Of a DNA stretch of 64,000 bases, positions 25,020-33,900 are shown one piece after another (the first letter of the stretch is position 1; each line of letters opens with the position of its first letter). The DNA comes from CAVVPY01 sp963750295 (GTDB taxonomy: Bacteria > Actinomycetota > Actinomycetes > Mycobacteriales > Jatrophihabitantaceae): contig CAVVPY010000001.1 of NCBI GenBank assembly GCA_963750295.1, forward strand, positions 496,001 to 560,000. The letters are read 5' to 3'. The translations under genes were made by a program, and so were the position numbers. A model generated the notes under the pieces. The model was not told the DNA's origin and did not search any database. It saw only the letters and a list, made by a program, of their open reading frames with translations.

Positions 25020-26591
25020 ATGACAGAGCTGACGATCTCCGCAGACGAGATCCGGAGCGCGATCGAGAGCTACGTGTCCTCGTACTCGCCCGATGCCTCC
25101 CGCCAGGAGGTCGGCGTCGTGGCCGAGACCGGCGACGGCATCGCGCGCGTCGAGGGCCTGCCCAGCTGCATGACCAACGAGCTGCTCGAGTTCGAGGGCG
25201 GCACGCTCGGCATTGCGCTGAACCTCGACGTCCGCGACATCGGCGTCGTCATCCTGGGCGACGCGTCGCAGATCCAGGAGGGGCAGGAGGTCAAGCGCAC
25301 CGGCGAGATCCTCTCCGTCCCCGTGGGCGATGCCTACCTCGGCCGCGTCGTGAACGCGCTCGGCAACCCGATCGACGGCCAGGGCGAGATCCAGGCCGAG
25401 GAGCGCCGCGCGCTCGAACTGCAGGCTCCGACGGTCGTGCAGCGCCAAGAGGTCCGCGAGCCGATGCTGACCGGCATCAAGGCGATCGACTCGATGACCG
25501 CGATCGGCCGCGGTCAGCGCCAGCTGATCATCGGCGACCGGCAGACCGGCAAGACCACCGTGTGCCTCGATGCGATCATCAACCAGCGTGACAACTGGAA
25601 GACCGGCGACCCGAAGCAGCAGGTGCGCTGCATCTACGTCGGCATCGGCCAGAAGGGCTCGACGATCGCGGCCGCCCGCCAGACGCTCGAAGAGGCAGGC
25701 GCGATGGAGTACACGACCATCGTCGCTGCGCCCGCGGCGAACTCGGCCGGCTTCAAGTACCTCGCCCCCTACACCGGTTCGGCCATCGGCCAGCACTGGA
25801 TGTACCAGGGCCTGCACGTCCTCATCGTCTTCGACGACCTGTCCAAGCAGGCCGAGGCGTACCGCGCGGTCTCACTGCTGCTGCGCCGCCCGCCCGGACG
25901 CGAGGCCTACCCCGGTGACGTGTTCTACCTGCACAGCCGGCTGCTCGAGCGCTGCGCGAAGCTGTCCGAAGACCTCGGCGGCGGCTCGATGACCGGCCTG
26001 CCGATCATCGAGACCAAGGGCAACGACGTCTCGGCCTACATCCCGACCAACGTCATCTCGATCACCGACGGCCAGTGCTTCCTCGAGACCGACCTGTTCA
26101 ACGCCGGTGTCCGACCGGCAGTCAACGTCGGCATCTCGGTGTCGCGTGTCGGCGGTGCCGCACAGCCCAAGGTGATGCGGGCGGTGGCCGGTCGACTGCG
26201 CGTCGACCTGGCGCAGTACCGCGAGCTCGAGGCCTTCGCGGCGTTCGGGTCGGACCTGGACAAGGCCAGCCAGCAACAGCTGGCCCGTGGCGCCCGGCTG
26301 GTCGAGCTGCTCAAGCAGCCGGCGTCCTCGCCGTTCCCGGTCGGTCGCGAGATCGTCTCGATCTGGGCCGGGACGACCGGCAAGCTGGACGACATCGACA
26401 CCGGCGACGTGCGCCGCTTCGAGGCGGAATTCCTCGACTACGTCGGGCACAACGCCGACGGGCTGTTCGACACCCTCGCCTCGGCCAAGAGCCTGGACGA
26501 TGAGTTGACCGAGCAGCTGGAGAAGCTGGTCACGGACTTCAAGAAGCAGTTCCAGCCGACCGAGTCCGCGTCGTCGTCGAAGGACAGCTGA
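25020..26591 (+). CDS. atpA: ATP synthase F1 subunit alpha
   Basis: 523 aa regulatory nucleotide-binding subunit. It starts MTELTISADEIRSAIESYV at ATG 25020, after GAGCAAGGACTACCGCCG. Walker A is GDRQTGKTT (near residue 174), and the arginine-finger region is NVGISVSRVGGAAQ. The tail ends in a Ser-rich extension (TESASSSKDS). Upstream in-frame residues are not conserved. Confidence 0.96.
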   Translation: MTELTISADEIRSAIESYVSSYSPDASRQEVGVVAETGDGIARVEGLPSCMTNELLEFEGGTLGIALNLDVRDIGVVILGDASQIQEGQEVKRTGEILSVPVGDAYLGRVVNALGNPIDGQGEIQAEERRALELQAPTVVQRQEVREPMLTGIKAIDSMTAIGRGQRQLIIGDRQTGKTTVCLDAIINQRDNWKTGDPKQQVRCIYVGIGQKGSTIAAARQTLEEAGAMEYTTIVAAPAANSAGFKYLAPYTGSAIGQHWMYQGLHVLIVFDDLSKQAEAYRAVSLLLRRPPGREAYPGDVFYLHSRLLERCAKLSEDLGGGSMTGLPIIETKGNDVSAYIPTNVISITDGQCFLETDLFNAGVRPAVNVGISVSRVGGAAQPKVMRAVAGRLRVDLAQYRELEAFAAFGSDLDKASQQQLARGARLVELLKQPASSPFPVGREIVSIWAGTTGKLDDIDTGDVRRFEAEFLDYVGHNADGLFDTLASAKSLDDELTEQLEKLVTDFKKQFQPTESASSSKDS

Positions 26592-26595
26592 CCTC

Positions 26596-27594
26596 GTGGG
26601 TGCCCAGCTTCGCGTCTACCGACGAAGAATTCGATCGGTTCAATCGACGCGCAAGATCACCAAGGCGATGGAACTCATCGCCGCGTCGCGCATCGCCAAG
26701 GCGCAGGCGCGGATGCGGGCTGCCCGCCCGTACGCCGAGGAGCTGACCCGCGCCCTGTCGGCTGTGCTGGAAGACGCGTCGCTCAAGCACCCGATGCTGA
26801 CCGGTGTCGAGAACCCGCAGCGCACCGGGATCCTGCTCATCACGAGCGACCGCGGCCTGGCCGGCGGCTACAACGCCAACGCGATCCGGCGGGCGAACGA
26901 GCTGACCCGTCAACTGGAGGCGGACGGCCGCGAGGTCGTGCGCTACATCATCGGCCGCAAGGGCACGGCGTACTTCAACTTCCGCCGCATCCCGATCGCC
27001 GGGTCGTGGACGGGTTTCTCCGAGCAACCCGGCTTCGGCAACATCCGCGATCTCACCGAGAAGCTCGAGATCGCCCTGAGCGCCACGTCGGCCCGTTCGA
27101 CGGGTTCGGACGAGGACATGATGGGCCTCGACGAGCTCTACGTCGTCTACACCCAGTTCACCAACTCGGTGACCCAGACTCCGGTGGCGCAATTGCTGTC
27201 GCCGGTGAAGGACATCGTCGAGGAGGAGCGCACGAAGGCGGCGAAGAACGCCGAGAAGAAGGGCGACACGGACGCTGACGGTGCGTCCGGCAAGGACGCC
27301 GAGAGCAAGGGCGAGTCCGTGCTCTACGAGTTCGAGCCCGAGGCCGAGCAACTCATCGCCGCCCTGCTGCCGCGCTACATCAGCGCGCGCATCTTCTCGG
27401 CCCTGCTCGAGTCGGCGTCCTCGGAGTCGGCTGCTCGTCGCCGGGCGATGAAGTCGGCCAGCGACAACGCCAATGAGCTCATCAATACCTACACCCGGTT
27501 GGCCAACCAGGCCCGCCAGGCAGAGATCACCCAGGAAATCAGCGAGATCGTCGGCGGCGCCGATGCTCTTGCCGCAGCAGGGAGAGACGAATGA
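26596..27594 (+). CDS. atpG: ATP synthase F1 subunit gamma, with an unusual charged insert
   Basis: 332 aa rotor subunit. N-terminal helix MGAQLRVYRRRIRSVQSTRK and C-terminal helix (NELINTYTRLANQARQAEIT) form the central shaft. It is longer than most gammas (about 285-305) because of a hydrophilic insert at about residues 211-241 (TKAAKNAEKKGDTDADGASG and following) plus a shorter one near 166-178. Actinobacterial gammas are known to carry species-specific loops that can restrain ATP hydrolysis. GTG 26596 is 4 bp after atpA. Confidence 0.93.
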   Translation: MGAQLRVYRRRIRSVQSTRKITKAMELIAASRIAKAQARMRAARPYAEELTRALSAVLEDASLKHPMLTGVENPQRTGILLITSDRGLAGGYNANAIRRANELTRQLEADGREVVRYIIGRKGTAYFNFRRIPIAGSWTGFSEQPGFGNIRDLTEKLEIALSATSARSTGSDEDMMGLDELYVVYTQFTNSVTQTPVAQLLSPVKDIVEEERTKAAKNAEKKGDTDADGASGKDAESKGESVLYEFEPEAEQLIAALLPRYISARIFSALLESASSESAARRRAMKSASDNANELINTYTRLANQARQAEITQEISEIVGGADALAAAGRDE

Positions 27595-29048
27595 CCGCCG
27601 TAGCAGAGAGCACCGAGAAGACCGCCGAGAGCGGGGGAGGCGTCGGTCGCGTGGTGCGGGTCATCGGCCCCGTCGTCGACGTCGAGTTCGGCCGCCACTC
27701 GATTCCCAAGCTGTTCAACGCGCTCAAGGTGCCGATCGAGCTCGGTGAGCTGTCCAAGACGCTGACCCTCGAGGTCGCGCAGCACATCGGCGAGGACATG
27801 GTCCGCGCGATCGCGCTGCAGCCGACCGACGGTCTGGTGCGGGGCGCCGAGGTGACCGACACCGGCGCCGCGATCAGCGTGCCCGTCGGCGACGTCACCA
27901 AGGGCCACGTGTTCAACGCTCTCGGCGAGCCGCTCGACGTCCCCGAGAGCGAGCTCGACATCAAGGAGCGGTGGTCGATCCACCGCGAGCCCCCGCCGTT
28001 CGCCGAGCTCGAGTCGAAGACCGAGATGTTCGCGACCGGCATCAAGGTGCTCGACCTGCTCACGCCCTACGTGGTCGGCGGCAAGATCGGCCTGTTCGGC
28101 GGTGCCGGTGTCGGCAAGACGGTGCTGATCCAGGAGATGATCTACCGCGTCGCCGAGAACTTCGGTGGCGTGTCGGTGTTCGCCGGCGTCGGTGAGCGCA
28201 CCCGGGAGGGCAACGACCTCATCACCGAGATGACCGAGTCCGGGGTCATCGAGAAGACCGCGCTCGTGTTCGGTCAGATGGACGAGCCGCCGGGTACCCG
28301 GTTGCGAGTGGCGCTGTCGGCGCTGACGATGGCCGAGTACTTCCGCGACGTCCAGAAGCAGGACGTGCTGCTGTTCATCGACAACATCTTCCGGTTCACC
28401 CAGGCCGGTTCCGAGGTGTCGACCCTGCTCGGCCGGATGCCGTCCGCCGTCGGTTACCAGCCGACATTGGCCGACGAGATGGGCGAACTGCAGGAGCGCA
28501 TCACGTCGACCCGAGGTCACTCGATCACCTCGATGCAGGCGATCTACGTCCCCGCCGACGACATCACCGACCCGGCGCCGCACACCACCTTCGCCCACCT
28601 GGACGCGACGACGGTGCTCTCGCGACCGATCTCGGAGAAGGGGATCTACCCGGCCGTCGACCCGCTGGACTCCACGTCGCGGATCCTCGCTGCCGAATAT
28701 GTCGGCGACGAGCACTATCAGGTCGCGCAGCGCACGAAGGAGATCCTGCAGCGGTACAAGGAGCTTCAGGACATCATCGCCATCCTCGGTATCGACGAGC
28801 TGTCCGAAGAGGACAAGATCATCGTCGGCCGGGCGCGGCGGATCGAGCGGTTCCTCTCGCAGAACACCTTCGTCGCCGAGCAGTTCACCGGCATTCCCGG
28901 CTCGTTCGTCCCCGTCGAGGAGACGATCGACGCGTTCAAGCGGCTCGCAGCGGGCGATTTCGACGAATACCCCGAGCAGGCCTTCTTCATGTGTGGCGGC
29001 ATCGAGGACCTCGAGCGCAAGGCGCACGAACTGCGCGGCGAGGACTAG
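27591..29048 (+). CDS. atpD: ATP synthase F1 subunit beta
   Basis: 485 aa catalytic subunit. Walker A GGAGVGKTV (near residue 167), catalytic GERTREGNDL, Walker B DVLLFIDNIFRFTQAGSE, and DELSEEDKIIVGRARRIERF near the C-terminus. Overlaps atpG by 4 bp. Very high conservation. Confidence 0.97.
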   Translation: MTAVAESTEKTAESGGGVGRVVRVIGPVVDVEFGRHSIPKLFNALKVPIELGELSKTLTLEVAQHIGEDMVRAIALQPTDGLVRGAEVTDTGAAISVPVGDVTKGHVFNALGEPLDVPESELDIKERWSIHREPPPFAELESKTEMFATGIKVLDLLTPYVVGGKIGLFGGAGVGKTVLIQEMIYRVAENFGGVSVFAGVGERTREGNDLITEMTESGVIEKTALVFGQMDEPPGTRLRVALSALTMAEYFRDVQKQDVLLFIDNIFRFTQAGSEVSTLLGRMPSAVGYQPTLADEMGELQERITSTRGHSITSMQAIYVPADDITDPAPHTTFAHLDATTVLSRPISEKGIYPAVDPLDSTSRILAAEYVGDEHYQVAQRTKEILQRYKELQDIIAILGIDELSEEDKIIVGRARRIERFLSQNTFVAEQFTGIPGSFVPVEETIDAFKRLAAGDFDEYPEQAFFMCGGIEDLERKAHELRGED

Positions 29049-29051
29049 TCC

Positions 29052-29438
29052 GTGGCAACGATGGACGTCCGGCTGGTGTCGGTCGAACGCGCGATCTGGG
29101 AGGGCGAGGCCACCGCGGTGTTCGCGCGCACCCCGGTCGGTGAGCTCGGCATCCTGCCCAATCACGCCCCCCTGCTCGGCGCACTCGAGCCGGGCTGGGT
29201 GGTGCGGATCGACCGTGAGGGTGACGAGCCGCTGCGCGTGGCCGCGCACGGCGGGTTCCTGTCGGTGGGCAAGGACGGGGTGTCCGTCCTCGCCGAGATG
29301 GCCGAGCAGGCCGACGAGATAGACGTCGCCCGCGCCCGCGCCGCGTTCGACCGGACCAAGGACGACGACAGTCCTGAAGGCGTGGCGGCGCACAACCGAG
29401 CCAAATCCCGGTTACGCGCAGCCGGCGAGTCCGTCTGA
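29052..29438 (+). CDS. atpC: ATP synthase F1 subunit epsilon
   Basis: 128 aa. N-terminal beta sandwich (VRLVSVERAIWEGEATAVFA, LGILPNHAPLLGALEPG) and a short C-terminal helical part. GTG start 3 bp after atpD. Last ATP synthase gene; DUF2550 follows after 13 bp. Confidence 0.94.
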   Translation: MATMDVRLVSVERAIWEGEATAVFARTPVGELGILPNHAPLLGALEPGWVVRIDREGDEPLRVAAHGGFLSVGKDGVSVLAEMAEQADEIDVARARAAFDRTKDDDSPEGVAAHNRAKSRLRAAGESV

Positions 29439-29451
29439 TCAACTCGCTGCC

Positions 29452-29853
29452 GTGCACATCCTCGACGTCATCGCGGTGTGCTTGGCCGTTCTCGTCCTTC
29501 TCGCGCTCGTGGCCGTGCTGGCCCGGCAGCGATTCATGCTCCGGGCACCCGGCGCCGTCCCGGTCGCCGTGCGCACACATTCCAGGTGGCGCTACGGCGT
29601 CGCCCGCTACGCCGGCAACGAGCTGCGCTGGTACAGCTCGCTCGGGATCGGGACGCGCCCGAACCGGACGCTCAACCGCGGCCAGGTCTCGGTGGTCAGC
29701 CACCGCCGGCCGGTCGACTCGGAACTGACCGCCCTGCCCGGCTCCGCGGTGATCGTGGAGTGCCGGGATGGTGACACCAACGCCGTCCTCGCGCTCGGTG
29801 AGGGTGCCTACACCGGTTTCGTGTCCTGGCTCGAATCGGCGCCGTCGACGTGA
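29452..29853 (+). CDS. DUF2550 family membrane-anchored protein
   Basis: 133 aa. One N-terminal helix (about 4-25) then a small beta-rich domain beginning RWRYGVARYAGNELRWYSSL. DUF2550 proteins lie directly after atpC across actinobacteria; the function is unknown. The conserved linkage suggests a link to ATP synthase or the membrane. Overlaps the next gene by 4 bp (GTGA). Confidence 0.8.
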   Translation: MHILDVIAVCLAVLVLLALVAVLARQRFMLRAPGAVPVAVRTHSRWRYGVARYAGNELRWYSSLGIGTRPNRTLNRGQVSVVSHRRPVDSELTALPGSAVIVECRDGDTNAVLALGEGAYTGFVSWLESAPST

Positions 29854-30347
29854 CTCTCGTCGTGTTCGCCGGGCTGCCGGGCACGGGCAAGACGTCGATC
29901 GGCCGGTCGGTCGCCGACTCGCTGGGTGCGACCTTCGTGCGCATCGACGCGATCGAGACCGCCGTGCAGCGATGCGGGCTCGACGCGAGCGGCGGACCGG
30001 TCGGCTACGTCGTCGGCAACGCGCTGGCCCGGGACCAGCTCAATGCCGGCCGCTCGGTGGTCGTGGACGCCGTCAACCCGGTCGAGGTCGCCCGCGCCGG
30101 CTGGGCGGAGCTGGCCGACGAGACCGGCGCCGACTGCCTCTTCGTCGAGGTCGTGTGCTCGGATCCGGTCGAGCACCGCCGGCGGGTCGAGACGCGCACC
30201 GCGGATCTCGCCGGTCACGTCGTGCCGGACTGGGCCGACGTCGCCGGTCTGCAATACGAACCGTGGACCCGGCCGCGCCTGGTGATCGACAACCTCGGAC
30301 CACCCGGGCCGCAGGTGCGCCGGGTGCTCGAGCGCCTCGGCGGTTAG
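29850..30347 (+). CDS. Small P-loop kinase-like ATPase
   Basis: 165 aa AAA_33/zeta-like P-loop protein. Walker A GLPGTGKTSIGRSVA at residues about 8-22, a second acidic motif RIDAIETA, and VVVDAVNPVEVAR. Likely phosphorylates a small molecule; the substrate is unknown. Converges with gntK and their stop codons overlap (TAG 30345-30347 on this strand, TAA on the other). Confidence 0.7.
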   Translation: MTLVVFAGLPGTGKTSIGRSVADSLGATFVRIDAIETAVQRCGLDASGGPVGYVVGNALARDQLNAGRSVVVDAVNPVEVARAGWAELADETGADCLFVEVVCSDPVEHRRRVETRTADLAGHVVPDWADVAGLQYEPWTRPRLVIDNLGPPGPQVRRVLERLGG

Positions 30348-30844
30348 GCGCTCTCGAGCCCGAGCGTGTCGATGATCTGCGCGGCCTGGGCGGCCGGCGG
30401 CGGCCCGATGTCGACGATGAGCGCCTGCTCGGTCTCGTCGGGACGCTCGAGATCGGCCAGTTGCGAGTCGAGCAGACTCACCGGCATGAAGTGCTCGTGC
30501 CGAGCGCGCATACGCGTGGCGATGAGGTCCTTGCTGCCGTCGAGCAGGACGAACACCACACCCGGGCCGCGCAGCACGTCCCGGTAGCGGTGCTTGAGCG
30601 CCGAGCAGGTCACCACGCCGGGCCGGCCGGCCCGACGCTCCGCGTCGATCCAGGCGGCGATGCGGCGCAGCCAGGGCAGCCGGTCGTCGTCGGTGAGCGG
30701 AATCCCGGCCGCCATCTTGGCGACGTTCTCGGCCGGGTGCAGGTCGTCACCCTCGCAGAAATCCCAGCCGAGTCGGCCGGCCAGCAGGCCCGCGACCGTG
30801 GACTTGCCGCATCCGCTGACACCCATGAGGACCAGGACGGTCAC
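30344..30844 (-). CDS. gntK: Gluconokinase
   Basis: 166 aa GntK/IdnK type. Walker A MGVSGCGKSTVAGLLA, then the substrate motif FCEGDDLHPAENVAKMAAG, LTDDDRLPWL and CSALKHRYRDVLR, all characteristic. Converts gluconate to 6-phosphogluconate for the pentose phosphate pathway. GTG start overlaps the stop of the adenosyltransferase gene by 4 bp, so it is the second gene of that operon. Confidence 0.9.
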   Translation of the reverse strand: MTVLVLMGVSGCGKSTVAGLLAGRLGWDFCEGDDLHPAENVAKMAAGIPLTDDDRLPWLRRIAAWIDAERRAGRPGVVTCSALKHRYRDVLRGPGVVFVLLDGSKDLIATRMRARHEHFMPVSLLDSQLADLERPDETEQALIVDIGPPPAAQAAQIIDTLGLESA

Positions 30845-31413
30845 CGCTCCCCGCCCGGCTTCCAGAGCACGTCACCGTCCGGATTCGCGACCCTGGCGAG
30901 GATGAACAGCAGGTCCGAGAGCCGGTTCAGGTACAGCAGCGCCTCCCGGTTGGTGCGGTCCGGGTCGTCCTCGTACAGCGCCCAGGCGCTGCGTTCGGCC
31001 CGCCGGGCCAGGGTCCGCGCCTGGTGCAGCAGCGCGGCGCCGGGCGTGCCGCCGGGCAGGATGAAGCTGGCCAGCTTCGGCAGCTCGTCATTGAACCGGT
31101 CACACCAGCCCTCGATCCGGGCCGTGTAGCTCGGCTCGACCCGCAACGGCGGGTACTCCGGGTCGGGGCGCACGGGCGTGCACAGGTCGGCACCGACGTC
31201 GAACAGGTCGTTCTGGATCGTGGCCAGGACCGCTGCGATCGGCTCCGGCAGGTTGCCGAGAGCCAAGGCGGTCCCGATCGCGGCATTCGTCTCGTCGCAG
31301 TCGGCATACGCACCCACCCGGGGATCGGTCTTGCGGACGCGGCTCATGTCGCCGAGTCCGGTCGTGCCGTCGTCGCCGGTTCGGGTGTAGATGCGGGTCA
31401 AGTGCACAGCCAT
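30841..31413 (-). CDS. Cob(I)yrinic acid a,c-diamide adenosyltransferase, PduO type
   Basis: 190 aa. It makes adenosylcobalamin from cob(I)alamin and ATP. N-terminal ATP motif IYTRTGDDGTTGLGDMSRV and helical core with RRAERSAWAL and LYLNRLSDLLFILAR are family hallmarks. ATG 31413 is chosen because this motif must be near the N-terminus; longer open frames cover murA and are spurious. AdoCbl is the cofactor of the ethylmalonyl-CoA and isobutyryl-CoA mutases encoded in this window. A -10 box (TATCGT on this strand) 6 nt upstream predicts a leaderless mRNA. Confidence 0.93.
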   Translation of the reverse strand: MAVHLTRIYTRTGDDGTTGLGDMSRVRKTDPRVGAYADCDETNAAIGTALALGNLPEPIAAVLATIQNDLFDVGADLCTPVRPDPEYPPLRVEPSYTARIEGWCDRFNDELPKLASFILPGGTPGAALLHQARTLARRAERSAWALYEDDPDRTNREALLYLNRLSDLLFILARVANPDGDVLWKPGGER

Positions 31414-31419
31414 TCCCGG

Positions 31420-31429
31420 ACGATAGCCT
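31420..31429. promoter_or_regulatory. Overlapping divergent -10 elements of the adenosyltransferase and murA genes
   Basis: The plus strand reads ACGATAGCCT. TAGCCT (31424-31429) stands 6 nt before the murA GTG. Its complement TATCGT (31425-31420) stands 6 nt before the adenosyltransferase ATG. The start codons are separated by only 22 bp, so both transcripts would be leaderless and the two -10 boxes share bases. Confidence 0.55.
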
Positions 31430-31435
31430 TGGCCC

Positions 31436-32761
31436 GTGAGCGAGCGTGCGGGCGATCCGACCGGGACGACGGCCACGCCGGGCGCCCCGCAGGTGCTGCG
31501 GGTCATCGGCGGCGCCCGGCTCGCGGGTGAGGTCCCCGTTGTCGGCGCGAAGAACAGCGTGCTCAAGCTGATGGCGGCCGCCCTGCTGGCGCCGGGCGAG
31601 ACCGTCCTGGGGAACCTGCCCGCCATCTCGGATGTGGGCATCATGCACCAACTGCTCGAGCGGCTCGGTTGCGAGGTCAGTGAGACGCAGGTGGGACGCA
31701 CCGACGAGGTGCGGGTCACCGTGCCCGAGACGCCGATGTGGGAGGCGCCGTACGAACTCGTCCGCCGCATCCGCGGCTCGATCTGCGTCCTCGGTCCGTT
31801 GCTGGCCCGCACCGGGCGCGCGAGGGTCGCCCTCCCCGGGGGTGACGCGATCGGCTCGCGCCCGCTGGACATGCACTTTGCCGGGCTCGAGCGGCTCGGT
31901 GCCGAGATCCACGTCGAGCACGGGTACATCGTGGCCGAGGCACCGGAACTGCGCGGCGCGACGATCTGGCTGGACTTCCCGAGCGTCGGCGCGACCGAGA
32001 ACATCATGACCGCGGCCGTGCTCGCGAAGGGCACGACCGTGATCGACAACGCCGCGCGCGAGCCCGAGATCGTCGATCTGTGCCGGATGCTCGTCGCCAT
32101 GGGCGCGCAGATCGACGGGATCGGCAGTTCGACGCTCGAGATCACCGGTGTCCCGCAGTTGCACCCGACAACGCATGATGCCGTCGCCGACCGCATCGTC
32201 GCGGGAACCTGGGCCATGGCGGCGGTGGCGACCCGGGGCGACGTCACGGTCCTCGGCGCGGACTCCGCGCACCTCGAGATCGCGCTGGACAAGCTCGTGC
32301 GCGCCGGCGCGGAAGTAGAGGTCCGCGCGGACGGGTTCCGTGTGGCGATGAGCGAGCGGCCGAAGAGCTTCGACGTGGTGACGCTGCCGTATCCCGGTCT
32401 GGCGACCGACCTGCAGCCGCAGGCGATCGCGCTGCTGTCCATCGCCGACGGGACCGCAATGATCACCGAGAACCTGTTCGAGGCCAGGTTCATGTTCTGC
32501 GACGAGATCTCGCGGATGGGCGCGGACGTGCGCACCGACGGTCACCATGCCGTGATCCGGGGCAAGCAGCGATTGTCGGGCGCACCGGTGCGCGCCACCG
32601 ACATCCGCGCCGGGGTGGGCCTGGTCATTGCCGGCCTGGTCGCCGAGGGCGTGACCGAAGTCGCCGAGGTGCACCACATCGACCGCGGCTACGTCCGCTT
32701 CGAGGAGCAGTTGCGCGCCCTCGGCGCGGACGTCGAGCGCGTCGACAGCACCTCGGGCTGA
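31436..32761 (+). CDS. murA: UDP-N-acetylglucosamine 1-carboxyvinyltransferase, Asp-type active site
   Basis: 441 aa. First committed step of peptidoglycan synthesis (enolpyruvyl transfer from PEP to UDP-GlcNAc). Substrate motif VVGAKNSVLKLMAA near residue 35. The active-site loop reads ALPGGDAIGSRPLDMHF: Asp137 stands where most bacteria have the Cys alkylated by fosfomycin. Mycobacterial MurA has the same Cys-to-Asp change and is fosfomycin-insensitive. GTG 31436 with a leaderless-type promoter; it diverges from the adenosyltransferase gene. Confidence 0.95.
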   Translation: MSERAGDPTGTTATPGAPQVLRVIGGARLAGEVPVVGAKNSVLKLMAAALLAPGETVLGNLPAISDVGIMHQLLERLGCEVSETQVGRTDEVRVTVPETPMWEAPYELVRRIRGSICVLGPLLARTGRARVALPGGDAIGSRPLDMHFAGLERLGAEIHVEHGYIVAEAPELRGATIWLDFPSVGATENIMTAAVLAKGTTVIDNAAREPEIVDLCRMLVAMGAQIDGIGSSTLEITGVPQLHPTTHDAVADRIVAGTWAMAAVATRGDVTVLGADSAHLEIALDKLVRAGAEVEVRADGFRVAMSERPKSFDVVTLPYPGLATDLQPQAIALLSIADGTAMITENLFEARFMFCDEISRMGADVRTDGHHAVIRGKQRLSGAPVRATDIRAGVGLVIAGLVAEGVTEVAEVHHIDRGYVRFEEQLRALGADVERVDSTSG

Positions 32762-32778
32762 GCGCCTACTGCGCCCCT

Positions 32779-33093
32779 TCAGTGGCCGAGGACGCGGCGC
32801 GCTGCCTCCACGTCGGCGTGGAAGACGAGCAGGTCGACCCGTCCGTCCGAGCGGCGCGACTGCGAGGACCGGATGCCCACCTGGCCCAGCTGCGCCCGCT
32901 GCGCCAGCGCCTCGGTCCGGTTCACCGTCGCGATGACCGAGAGCAGTCCCAGTTCCCGGGCGTCGGTGGCGTCCACCGGGTGCTCGGCGCGCTTGGGCCG
33001 TGAGGACTTGAACACCCAGCGGGTGGCGAAAGCCAGCCCGGCCACCACCAGCAGGGCGATGATCGGGGCACTGCCGCTGTCGGGCAGGGCCAT
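32779..33093 (-). CDS. Membrane-anchored hypothetical protein (DUF2007-like)
   Basis: 104 aa. One N-terminal hydrophobic helix (about 8-27), a basic linker, then a small domain (LLSVIATVNRTEALAQRAQL and VDLLVFHADVEAARRVLG). That pattern resembles DUF2007-type putative signal-transducing domains, but the match is weak. It starts directly after the stop of the phosphatidyltransferase-like gene and is probably co-expressed. Confidence 0.5.
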   Translation of the reverse strand: MALPDSGSAPIIALLVVAGLAFATRWVFKSSRPKRAEHPVDATDARELGLLSVIATVNRTEALAQRAQLGQVGIRSSQSRRSDGRVDLLVFHADVEAARRVLGH

Positions 33094-33876
33094 CTATGAC
33101 TCCGGGACGCTGCGCCGCATCGTGTACCCCAGCCGGATGAACGACAGCAGCGCGAAGTAGACGCTGCCGGCGTAGAGGAACGGCCGCGCGATCCACGGGT
33201 GGTCCGGATAGGTGAACGTGCCGACGAGCATGCCGCCGATCCAGATCGCGGTCATGATCCAGGTCGGTACCCGCAGGAAGCGGGCCCGCATGATGTGGGG
33301 GAACGGCAGGTTCGTCAGCGAGAGCACCGACAGGACGATCGTGATGATGGCGCCCACCCAGGTACGCGCCTCCATCAGGAACATCACCGGAGCGACCAGG
33401 TTCCACGCCGCCGGGAAGCCGCGGAACCAGAAGTCCTCGCTCATCATGTCGCGGCGCGCGAACCAGATGGCCGAGGTGGCGACCATGAGGCACAGCACGG
33501 CGATACCGAAGTTGTTGTTCGGCACGACCCGGAACTCGTACATGAAGCACGCGGGGACGATCACGCAGGCGACGTAGTCGATGATCAGGTCCAGGGTGAA
33601 CCCGTCGATGCGCGGCACCCGTTCGGACACCATCAGCGCGCGGGCGATCGGCCCGTCCACGCCGTCGATCAACAGCGTCAGCAGCAGCCAGGTGATGGCG
33701 TAGTTGGGATGCCCGGTGAGGACGTCGCGAAGGGCCAGCATCGAGGCCACGATCCCGAGGGCCGTGAAGCCGTGGACCGCCCAGGCGCTGCTGCGCTGGC
33801 CGCGGGTCGGCGGGGACGTGACAGGGGTGGCCGTTCCGGGACGCGGTCCCGCAGCGGCTGGCATCGGTCCGTCCAC
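33094..33876 (-). CDS. pcs: CDP-alcohol phosphatidyltransferase, phosphatidylcholine-synthase-like
   Basis: 260 aa with about seven membrane helices. The catalytic aspartate motif is DGVDGPIARALM...GFTLDLIIDY, the Pcs-type variant of the CDP-alcohol transferase signature. C-terminal ARFLRVPTWIMTAIW and LGYTMRR also fit Pcs-like proteins. These condense CDP-diacylglycerol with choline; substrate use here is inferred. GTG 33876 is preceded by TAGGGT 7 nt upstream (leaderless type). Confidence 0.75.
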   Translation of the reverse strand: MDGPMPAAAGPRPGTATPVTSPPTRGQRSSAWAVHGFTALGIVASMLALRDVLTGHPNYAITWLLLTLLIDGVDGPIARALMVSERVPRIDGFTLDLIIDYVACVIVPACFMYEFRVVPNNNFGIAVLCLMVATSAIWFARRDMMSEDFWFRGFPAAWNLVAPVMFLMEARTWVGAIITIVLSVLSLTNLPFPHIMRARFLRVPTWIMTAIWIGGMLVGTFTYPDHPWIARPFLYAGSVYFALLSFIRLGYTMRRSVPES

Positions 33877-33900
33877 GCCCCGAACCCTACGTGGCGTGGA

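Noticed and set aside
27489..29393. 634-codon minus-strand frame across atpG, atpD and atpC
   Set aside because: Antisense to core ATP synthase genes.
30344..30347. Interlocking stop codons of the P-loop kinase and gluconokinase genes as a regulatory feature
   Set aside because: Tail-to-tail overlaps of this size are common in compact genomes and need no special explanation.
31100..33550. 816-codon minus-strand frame across murA
   Set aside because: Antisense to murA and out of frame with the real minus-strand genes on both sides.
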